A stretch of DNA of 64,000 nt from an uncultured Eubacteriales bacterium (GTDB lineage Bacteria > Bacillota > Clostridia > Oscillospirales > Oscillospiraceae): assembly GCA_900549475.1 (NCBI GenBank), contig UROF01000005.1:46838-110837 (forward strand), read 5' to 3'. This document shows, piece after piece, positions 58,605 through 64,000 of the stretch. Numbering within the stretch: the stretch's first letter is position 1; each line of letters opens with the position of its first letter. A program made the translations under genes and the position numbers. The notes under the pieces were generated by a model. That model ran no database searches. It saw nothing but the letters and a program-made list of their open reading frames with translations, and was not told the DNA's origin.

Positions 58605-60020
58605 ATGGACACCACACAGCGACGCAAAAATGATTTTACAGAGGGCGGAATTGCCAAAAATATCCTGAGCCTTGCTATTCCGCTGACAGTGGCTCAGTTG
58701 ACAGTGGTCCTGTACAATGTAGTGGACCGGGCTTTTATCGGGCACATCGAAGGGATAGGCCGGGACGCTTTTACCGGTATCGGCCTTGTTATGCCGGTGA
58801 CCTATATCATCACCGCCTTCGCCAATCTCTGCGGCACCGGCGGTGCTCCTCTTTGCTCCATCGCCCGGGGCCGGGGAGATATTCAGCGGGCACGCCGGAT
58901 CATGGGCTGCGCTTTCTCTCTGCTGCTCCTGCTGGGCGTTGCGCTGACCGTCTTTTTTTATGCCTTTCACGAGCCCTTTCTTTACCTGGTAGGCGGCAGC
59001 CCGGAGACTGTCCCTCACGCCAAGAGCTATCTGCTGATCTACCTGGCAGGCACCATTCCGGTGATGATATCTCTGGGCATGAATCCGTTTATCAACTCCC
59101 AGGGATTTGGCTCTACAGGAATGATGACAGTACTGCTGGGCGCCGTCATTAACCTGATCCTGGACCCTATCTTTATTTTCCTGCTGGGCATGGGGGTGCA
59201 GGGCGCCGCATTGGCTACGGTCATCGCCCAAACCTGCTCCGCTATATGGGTCCTGGTATTCCTGCGGGGTAAAAAAGTGATCCTTCAGCTTGACCGTAAG
59301 AACATGGTCCTGGATATCCCCATTCTGAAACGTATCTTTTCCTTGGGCCTCACCGGCTTTACCTTCTCCATCACCAACAGTTTGGTACAGGCCCTGGGCA
59401 ATTCCCTGCTGCAGTCCTATGGCGCCGCCGAAGGCCCTGCCATGGGCGATCTCTATGTGGCCGCTATGACCGCCATCACGTCTGTGCGGGAAATCATCTT
59501 CCAGCCTCTCCAAGGCCTCACCCAGGGCGCACAGCCGGTGATCGGATACAATTATGGCGCGGGACAGTACAGCCGTGTCAGAAAATGCATCCTTTTTATC
59601 ACCTGGACCGGCCTTCTCTACAACATCGTGGTATGGCTGCTGGTGATGCTGCTGCCCCAGTTCTGGATCCTTCTTTTCAATGACGATCCTGCTCTGCTGG
59701 AGGTAGGCGTGAAAACCCTGCGGATCTACTATGCCACCTTTGTATTCATGAATTTCCAGATGATCGGTCAAAACACCTTTGTTGCACTGGGAAAAGCCCG
59801 GCATGCGGTCTTTTTCTCCCTGCTGCGCAAAGTCATTCTGGTGATTCCTTTAATGCTCCTGCTTCCCAATCTGTGGGGGATGGGTGCTTACGGCGTTTTC
59901 GCCTCGGAACCGGTATCCAACGTCATCGGCGGCGTGGCCTGCTACACCACCATGCTGGTAGTCGTATGGCGGGAATTGAAACAGCCTGATCGCCCCCTTC
60001 CCTCCCCATCCAATATCTGA
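58605..60020 (+). CDS. MATE family efflux transporter
   Basis: The protein has 471 aa from ATG 58605. Twelve predicted helices form two homologous halves. The N-terminal half starts IAKNILSLAIPLTVAQLTVVLYNVVDRAFIGHI (in pieces), and GMNPFINSQGFGSTGMM and the second-half QGLTQGAQPVIGYNYGAGQ are family signatures of the clostridial DinF/NorM type. It exports cationic compounds with Na+ or H+ exchange; the substrate is unknown. A TIGR01440-family gene follows after 15 bases, so they are probably co-transcribed. Confidence 0.93.
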   Translation: MDTTQRRKNDFTEGGIAKNILSLAIPLTVAQLTVVLYNVVDRAFIGHIEGIGRDAFTGIGLVMPVTYIITAFANLCGTGGAPLCSIARGRGDIQRARRIMGCAFSLLLLLGVALTVFFYAFHEPFLYLVGGSPETVPHAKSYLLIYLAGTIPVMISLGMNPFINSQGFGSTGMMTVLLGAVINLILDPIFIFLLGMGVQGAALATVIAQTCSAIWVLVFLRGKKVILQLDRKNMVLDIPILKRIFSLGLTGFTFSITNSLVQALGNSLLQSYGAAEGPAMGDLYVAAMTAITSVREIIFQPLQGLTQGAQPVIGYNYGAGQYSRVRKCILFITWTGLLYNIVVWLLVMLLPQFWILLFNDDPALLEVGVKTLRIYYATFVFMNFQMIGQNTFVALGKARHAVFFSLLRKVILVIPLMLLLPNLWGMGAYGVFASEPVSNVIGGVACYTTMLVVVWRELKQPDRPLPSPSNI

Positions 60021-60035
60021 CTGGAGGTTTTTGTC

Positions 60036-60599
60036 ATGACTCAGCTTGATCTATCCACCATTGAACAGCAAGCCCATCAAGCCGCTGCGGAGCTGTTGGA
60101 AGCGGCCAAACTCCATCCGGGAGATATTTTCGTCGTTGGCTGCTCCTCCTCCGAGATCCTGGGAGGCCGCATTGGTCACGCCTCCAGCCTGGAGACTGCT
60201 CAGGCCGCTTTCCGCGGGATCTTTCCCCTTCTGCAGGAACAGGGGATCTTCCTGGCCGCCCAGTGCTGCGAGCATCTGAACCGTGCGCTGATCATCGAGG
60301 CAGCCTGTGCCCGCCAGTACGGCTATGAGCCGGTAAACGTCCACCCCCAGCCCAAGGCCGGAGGTTCCTTCGCCACAACTGCCTGGGACAACTTCCAGGC
60401 CCCGGTGGCTGTGGAGCATATCCGGGCCCACGCCGGTATGGACATCGGCGGCACCCTGATCGGTATGCATCTGCGGGATGTTGCCGTTCCGGTACGTCTG
60501 AGTCTGGATCACATCGGACAAGCGCTTTTATTGTGCGCCAGGACTCGCCCCAAGTTTATCGGCGGAAGCAGGGCCTGCTACGACACAGATCAGCGCTGA
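60036..60599 (+). CDS. TIGR01440/UPF0340 family protein (YwlG-like)
   Basis: The protein has 187 aa from ATG 60036, the usual length for this family. It is a soluble alpha/beta protein with conserved motifs VVGCSSSEILGGRIGHASS (near 33-51), QCCEHLNRALIIE (near 75) and the Gly-rich end (VKFIGGSRA-like KFIGGSRACYDTD). Its function is unknown. In Bacillus the homologue ywlG lies near glyA. Here it is coupled to the MATE gene. Confidence 0.9.
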   Translation: MTQLDLSTIEQQAHQAAAELLEAAKLHPGDIFVVGCSSSEILGGRIGHASSLETAQAAFRGIFPLLQEQGIFLAAQCCEHLNRALIIEAACARQYGYEPVNVHPQPKAGGSFATTAWDNFQAPVAVEHIRAHAGMDIGGTLIGMHLRDVAVPVRLSLDHIGQALLLCARTRPKFIGGSRACYDTDQR

Positions 60600-60704
60600 A
60601 GTCCCCCCGGCACAAACTCTTGCGGAAAAAAATCAGCTGTGGTATGCTGGTGACAATCCTTACTCCCATTTGACTTCTGATTTCCTGAGAGGCGGAACAA
60701 TACT

Positions 60705-61076
60705 ATGAAAATCCACGAATCTGCTGAGAACTACCTGGAAACAATCCTGATCTTGAAAAAGCGTCAGGGGCAGGTCCGTTCTATTGATATTGCCAGTGAG
60801 CTCTCTTTCTCCAAGCCCAGCGTCAGTGTTGCCATGAAAAATTTGCGTCTTAACGGCTATATTGACGTGGATAAGGAGGGATACATCACCCTGCTGGACA
60901 AGGGACTGGAGATTGCTGAAAAAATATATGAACGGCATACCCTTTTCTCTGATTGGCTGATGGCTCTGGGCGTAAGCCCGGAGGTAGCCGCAGAAGACGC
61001 CTGCCGGATCGAACATGTCATCAGCAATGAGACCTTTGAGGCCTTCAAGGCCCACGCTGCCAAACATAAAGTGTAA
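60705..61076 (+). CDS. DtxR/MntR-family metal-dependent regulator
   Basis: The length is 123 aa from ATG 60705. A winged-helix domain (SAENYLETILILKK, IDIASELSFSKPSVSVAMKNL, GYITLLDKG) is followed by the metal-binding dimerisation domain (IYERHTLFSDWLMALG, EDACRIEHVISNETFEAF). His and Glu residues of the second part (ERH, EDACRIEH) are the expected Fe/Mn ligands. There is no SH3-like third domain, as in MntR. It probably represses metal uptake genes elsewhere. The C-terminal AHAAKHKV may add ligands. Confidence 0.92.
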   Translation: MKIHESAENYLETILILKKRQGQVRSIDIASELSFSKPSVSVAMKNLRLNGYIDVDKEGYITLLDKGLEIAEKIYERHTLFSDWLMALGVSPEVAAEDACRIEHVISNETFEAFKAHAAKHKV

Positions 61077-61108
61077 CACCCACAGCCAAATCCATATATA
61101 AAAGCAAC

Positions 61109-61152
61109 AAGCCGCTCAGATCTACCCTGATCTGAGCGGCTTATATTTTTTT
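61109..61152. terminator. Bidirectional terminator between the MntR-like gene and yitT
   Basis: A perfect 14-bp stem AAGCCGCTCAGATC / complement (61109-61122, 61129-61142) is followed by ATATTTTTTT. On the minus strand the stem is followed by GTTGCTTTT. Confidence 0.92.
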
Positions 61153-61181
61153 GATCGTCGGAAGAGGTCTGCCTTGGCAGA

Positions 61182-62036
61182 TCAATCGTGGGGAGAACTG
61201 TAAAAGCGGCCGGTAATGTGTTCTGTACCGATGCAGTTGATAAATGCCTTGGGGTCCACTTCACGAATCCCCTCAATCGTTCTGCTGGTCTCCTCCGCAG
61301 AGATCACAGAGTACAGCATATGCTTCTCTTTCCCCTCATAACATCCAATACCCATAAAATGAGTGGCATCATGATGGGTATTATCCCGGATGATCCTATA
61401 TACCTCGTCCGGATGATCGGTGATGATCAGCAGCGTCTGCTTCTGATACCGTTTGTACAGGGCGTGCAGGACCTGGGTACTGACAAACTGGAAGATGATG
61501 GAATAGAGGGACTTCTCCCAGCCAAACAGGAGTCCTGCTACAACCAGCATAGCTACATTCCCTGCCAGAACATAGTTCCAGGTATCTATACCCTTCTTCT
61601 CAGAAAAGTATATGGCGATGAAATCTGTTCCACCGCTGGTAGCGCTGGCCGACAGGCACAGACTGATGGCACAGCCATTGATGATCCCGCCAAAGACGCT
61701 GATCAGCAGCGGATCAGAAGTAACCTCCAGACTGGGCAAAAGGTCGGTAAGTACACTGGTGGCTACGATCATCAGTCCCGAATACAGCGTAAACCGTTTG
61801 CCGATATATTTGAAGCTGATGGCAGCCGGGAAGGCATTGAGCAGCAGGTTGATCAGCGTATACGGCAGAGCGATCTGGAAATAGCGGGCTGCCGTCCTCT
61901 GGATCAGCAATGTCAAACCGGTGAATCCCCCCGGGAACATATCCCCTGCACGCACAAAGATCTTTATGTTCAACGCCATGACCAGTGCCCCCAAAAGCAC
62001 TAACATAACACGTTGCAGATCACTTTTCTTTCGCAT
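61182..62036 (-). CDS. yitT: YitT family membrane protein (DUF161 and DUF2179)
   Basis: The protein has 284 aa from ATG 62034-62036 behind AAAGGAG. Five to six membrane helices (DUF161, with NIKIFVRAGDMFPGGFTGL near 23-41 and SASATSGGTDFIAIY near 130) are followed by a cytosolic DUF2179 domain (about 205-280, TLLIITDHPDEVYRII and VDPKAFINCIGTEHITGRF). Function is unknown across Firmicutes; a transport or sensing role is assumed by others. The upstream region contains a tandem repeat of ATTGTATAC. Confidence 0.93.
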   Translation of the reverse strand: MRKKSDLQRVMLVLLGALVMALNIKIFVRAGDMFPGGFTGLTLLIQRTAARYFQIALPYTLINLLLNAFPAAISFKYIGKRFTLYSGLMIVATSVLTDLLPSLEVTSDPLLISVFGGIINGCAISLCLSASATSGGTDFIAIYFSEKKGIDTWNYVLAGNVAMLVVAGLLFGWEKSLYSIIFQFVSTQVLHALYKRYQKQTLLIITDHPDEVYRIIRDNTHHDATHFMGIGCYEGKEKHMLYSVISAEETSRTIEGIREVDPKAFINCIGTEHITGRFYSSPHD

Positions 62037-62070
62037 AATGAAACATCATGCTCCTTTCTATATCCGTTCA

Positions 62071-62091
62071 CATTGTATACATTGTATACAT
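62071..62091. promoter_or_regulatory. Tandem ATTGTATAC repeat upstream of yitT
   Basis: Two exact copies of ATTGTATAC (62072-62080, 62081-62089) are adjacent. GTATAC is itself palindromic, so the pair also reads as an inverted repeat GTATAC-ATT-GTATAC. It lies 35-55 bases before the yitT start and could be an operator or hold a -10 box (TATACAAT on the minus strand). Confidence 0.5.
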
Positions 62092-62289
62092 AATGGCGAT
62101 CCTATCTATTATTGCATATTTTTTCTCAGAAAGCGAGTGTTTTTTTCAAGTTTAAGGTGTCCGGCAATAAATTGGTTAATTTGTCCATATTTTTTTGGGA
62201 TCTTGCAGCATTTCCTCCATATCTCAGGTATTGTGCCGCTGACAGCCGCATATATATGGAGCATATCGGGATAGGGAGTGTGTTGGGTC

Positions 62290-62541
62290 TTGAAGGGTAA
62301 TATTGAAGAGCGGGCCTGTGAACTGGCCACGTATATCATCGAGAACCGTACCACCGTGCGCGATGCCGCAAAAAAATTCGGTATCAGCAAAAGCACTGTA
62401 CATAAAGATATACAGGAGCGTCTCCCCCTTTACAACCGAGGCCTGTATCTGAAAGTCAAGGAAATTCTGGACGAAAACAAGGCTGAACGTCATATCCGCG
62501 GCGGTATTGCCACCAGACGCAAATACCGCGGTGACTCCTGA
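62290..62541 (+). CDS. spoIIID: Sporulation transcriptional regulator SpoIIID
   Basis: The protein has 83 aa. No ATG exists near the 5' end: TTG 62290 (after AGGGAG, 11 bases) gives the length closest to homologues, and GTG 62278 is the alternative. It is nearly one helix-turn-helix domain: IEERACELATYIIENRTTVRDAAKKFGISKSTVHKDIQERLPLYN (in pieces), then the conserved tail HIRGGIATRRKYR. SpoIIID acts in the mother cell with sigma-E and turns genes on and off there. A start codon other than ATG may keep its level low. Confidence 0.93.
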   Translation: MKGNIEERACELATYIIENRTTVRDAAKKFGISKSTVHKDIQERLPLYNRGLYLKVKEILDENKAERHIRGGIATRRKYRGDS

Positions 62542-62547
62542 GCTGCC

Positions 62548-62593
62548 GCCGGCGGCCTGGCGGAAAAGCAATCCGCTTTGCCAGACCGCCGGC
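62548..62593 (+). other. Long hairpin between spoIIID and the small downstream gene
   Basis: A 14-bp stem with one mismatch, GCCGGCGGCCTGGC (62548-62561) with GCCAGACCGCCGGC (62580-62593), and a smaller inner hairpin. No U-run follows, so it is a doubtful terminator and may instead separate two coding parts of one mRNA. Confidence 0.55.
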
Positions 62594-62623
62594 AAACAAA
62601 TTTCAGACAAGGAGGATATTTTT

Positions 62624-62851
62624 ATGCGTCAAAGATCCAATTTCCCCGTCAGAAAAAACATGAACACACCGCTGTCCCAACAGCCTTCTTCTCCTCCCCC
62701 GCCAAAGGAAACACCTGTTACACGCTATATCCATCCGATACAGGCCAATCCTCTGTTTCAGGAGGGTCCCCCTATCCAGTCTGACCCGTTGGTCACCATT
62801 TTGGACACCCTTGCCCGTCACACCCGAAACGAGTTGTCAAGGACTTTTTAA
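62624..62851 (+). CDS. Small Pro-rich protein of unknown function downstream of spoIIID
   Basis: The length is 75 aa from ATG 62624 with AAGGAGG eight bases upstream, a strong site that supports a real gene. The first part is basic (MRQRSNFPVRKN), the middle Pro-rich (QQPSSPPPPKETP) and the end a short helix (VTILDTLARHTRNELSRTF). There is no signal or membrane segment. I do not recognise it. Position 82 bases after spoIIID suggests expression in the mother cell during sporulation. Confidence 0.6.
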   Translation: MRQRSNFPVRKNMNTPLSQQPSSPPPPKETPVTRYIHPIQANPLFQEGPPIQSDPLVTILDTLARHTRNELSRTF

Positions 62852-62872
62852 TCAAATTCACAAAAATGCCAC

Positions 62873-62909
62873 AAAAAAAGTGCCAGAAGCACTTTCATGC
62901 TCCTGACAC
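62873..62909 (-). terminator. Terminator at the end of the mobile-element gene block
   Basis: On the minus strand an 11-bp stem with two G-U pairs (GTGTCAGGAGC with GCTTCTGGCAC, 62880-62909) is followed by TTTTTTT. It stops transcription from the right-hand minus-strand genes towards spoIIID. Confidence 0.8.
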
Positions 62910-62923
62910 TCAGGCGGGTGGGG

Positions 62924-63289
62924 TTACTTTTCCCCGGCAAGGATTTTTTCGCAAACGGTCTGGTATTCCGGCAGCCGTTCAAGGAAGGGGTTCCAGCGCC
63001 GCTTTATCTCGGCCAGTTCCAGAGGATCAGCGGTCTGTTCGGTGTGGTCGTTGCCGGTCATCTGCAACACATCCATCGACACTTCGGAAAACAGTATCCG
63101 GGCAAGCTGCTCGGCGGTATAGATGATTACATTCTCCGCAATATACCGTTTCTCCGCGCCGATTTTCAGGAGCAGATAGCCCAGCTTGTCAGACCAGAAC
63201 CATTCCAGATAAAGGCTTTCCCGGATGTAGTCGGCAAACACCGCGTAAACCCTCTCAATCTCTTTCTTTTCCATTTCTTCGTACAGCAT
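62924..63289 (-). CDS. Hypothetical protein of a conjugative-element gene block
   Basis: The length is 121 aa from ATG 63287-63289, which is spaced correctly from AGGAGG; the ATG at 63293-63295 is too close to it. It is a charged, mostly helical soluble protein (EEMEKKEIERVYAVFADYIRESL in pieces, ending EYQTVCEKILAGEK). I do not recognise the family. It follows a TnpW-family gene on the same strand and is the last gene before the terminator, so it is probably part of the same mobile element. Confidence 0.6.
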   Translation of the reverse strand: MLYEEMEKKEIERVYAVFADYIRESLYLEWFWSDKLGYLLLKIGAEKRYIAENVIIYTAEQLARILFSEVSMDVLQMTGNDHTEQTADPLELAEIKRRWNPFLERLPEYQTVCEKILAGEK

Positions 63290-63367
63290 TTTCATGTCCT
63301 CCTTGGCTAAAAGTTTTGGTGTGTACCATCATCAGTTTAACACAAGGCGGCTGGCTTTATCAGCCGG

Positions 63368-63559
63368 TCACATCTGCTGTATCTCGTTTTTGAGCATACG
63401 CTTGATTTTGTCGCTCATGGTTTCGGTGCTGGTCTCGCTGAAATGGACGCGCACCTTGTAGGTGGTCTTGCCGATTTTCTTTACCAGCGCGGGGGCGTCC
63501 TCCGGCGCTCTGGCCGGGGTGGTGTCTGCGGTCTGCATGGTGCGGGTTTCTTCGCTCAT
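63368..63559 (-). CDS. Transposon-encoded TnpW family protein
   Basis: The length is 63 aa from ATG 63557-63559 behind AAAGGAG; the longer frame has no ribosome site. The C-terminal two thirds (VKKIGKTTYKVRVHFSETS, then TMSDKIKRMLKNEI) match what I know of the TnpW family. These are small proteins found in Tn4451- and Tn1549-type elements of Clostridia. The exact function is unknown. It lies 43 bases after the DnaC-like gene. Confidence 0.8.
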   Translation of the reverse strand: MSEETRTMQTADTTPARAPEDAPALVKKIGKTTYKVRVHFSETSTETMSDKIKRMLKNEIQQM

Positions 63560-63602
63560 GGCGCTCCTTTCTCCGGGCGGGGCTGCTCCGTCCGGCAAAA
63601 AA

Positions 63603-64000
63603 TTACTCATGCTTACGGTTTACAATGTCTTTCGCCGCCTGCTTGGTGGCCCCGGCGTTTTCCTCCCGGAAGTTCTTCCCGGCAAAGAGGATCGGGGCGC
63701 ACCGTTCCAGGATACGGTCATAGATACGGGCGTGGGCCAGGTCGGGTGGGTTCTTGAGTTCGGCCAGCTTCAGGTTGGTGGTGATTATCATGGGCCTGCG
63801 GCTGCGGTAGCGGCTGTCAATGACGAAAAACATCTGCTCCATCGCATACTCGGTACTGCGCTCCACACCCAAATCGTCAATGATAAGCAGGTCGTACTCG
63901 TCAAAGCTGGCGATAAAGTCGGCCCTGTCCTCGGAGAACATCCCGGTCAGGCGGTTCAGGATGGTGGGAAAGTTCGTCATCAGCACCGGCACATCCCGGT
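63603..64000 (-). CDS. DnaC/IstB-like ATP-binding protein of a conjugative element (partial)
   Basis: The gene runs off the right edge; about 132 C-terminal codons are visible. It contains the Walker B region of DnaC-type helicase loaders (YDLLIIDDLGVERSTEYAMEQ), the sensor-1 strand (PMIITTNLKLAEL) and the C-terminal IYDRILERCAPILFAGKNFRE. The Walker A motif would lie outside the window. Such loaders accompany a RepA-like initiator in Tn1549-family integrative elements and may let the excised circle replicate. The frame remains open at base 64000. Confidence 0.85.
   Translation of the reverse strand, partial: RDVPVLMTNFPTILNRLTGMFSEDRADFIASFDEYDLLIIDDLGVERSTEYAMEQMFFVIDSRYRSRRPMIITTNLKLAELKNPPDLAHARIYDRILERCAPILFAGKNFREENAGATKQAAKDIVNRKHE

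Larger units (their letters stand above)
62924..64000 (-). mobile_element. Edge of a Tn1549-like integrative conjugative element (partial)
   Basis: Three consecutive minus-strand genes (DnaC-like, TnpW family, hypothetical) typical of clostridial conjugative transposons begin directly after the spoIIID region and continue out of the window. I see no integrase, direct repeat or attachment site, so the exact boundary within 62852-62923 cannot be fixed. Codon use and G+C look similar to the host. Confidence 0.65.

Noticed and set aside
1..64000. CRISPR arrays, tRNA and rRNA genes
   Set aside because: No regularly spaced direct repeats, cloverleaf-like or rRNA-like segments were noticed on either strand by eye.

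Overview
The window reads as a chromosome segment of a Gram-positive, endospore-forming anaerobe of the Clostridia, most likely an Oscillospiraceae-type gut bacterium (Flavonifractor/Lawsonibacter/Oscillibacter-like). The grounds are a fairly high G+C content with strong GC bias at third codon positions, sporulation genes (spoIVB, spoIIID, a SpoVD-type PBP), a MurE with the meso-diaminopimelate signature, AGGAGG-type ribosome sites, a T-box riboswitch and a Firmicutes-type glycogen cluster. The lineage call is inference from gene content.

Layout. (1) 1-4210, minus: an oligopeptide/dipeptide ABC transporter (oppB-oppC-oppD-oppF and the start of an oppA lipoprotein). It is divergent from a tryptophanase (tnaA, 4496-5878), and both promoters are recognisable. 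A YheO-type PAS/HTH regulator, an APH-fold kinase, a lactonase-type beta-propeller and an M24 peptidase follow. (2) 10109-16728, minus: a response regulator/histidine kinase pair, then a MacB-like three-gene module of ATPase, large surface protein with Ig-like repeats, and FtsX-type permease. (3) 16949-20167: a YwaF-like membrane protein, spoIVB and ftsZ. (4) 20350-32247, minus: a division and cell wall (dcw) cluster mraZ-rsmH-ftsL-spoVD-murE-mraY-ftsW-murG-murA-ftsQ. It has a clear mraZ promoter and MraZ boxes, but no murF, murD, murC or ftsA. (5) 32655-35117, minus: rarD-rsmD-coaD and a coiled-coil gene. (6) 35350-39469: asp23-fakA, a GNAT gene and purA. (7) 39633-43264, minus: a small membrane protein, hslO-methyltransferase-yerC, and an sdpI-sdpR pair with an 18-bp palindromic operator. 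(8) 43573-52049, plus: a complete glycogen cluster glgB-glgC-glgD-glgA-glgP. (9) 52273-61076: a DEAD-box helicase, a peptide-binding lipoprotein, a DUF2284 protein, a Cys T-box with cysE-cysS, a MATE pump, a TIGR01440 protein and an MntR-like regulator. (10) 61182-62851: yitT, spoIIID and an unknown small gene. (11) 62924-64000, minus: genes typical of a Tn1549-like integrative conjugative element (TnpW family, DnaC-like ATPase) run off the right edge.

Most of the window is core chromosome. The least explained parts are the ATPase/surface protein/permease module, the lysine-rich tail on the glycogen branching enzyme, an acidic insertion in the SpoVD-type PBP, two kinds of interspersed intergenic repeat, and the mobile-element edge on the right. 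I found no tRNA, rRNA or CRISPR array, and nothing that I would call a wholly new system.
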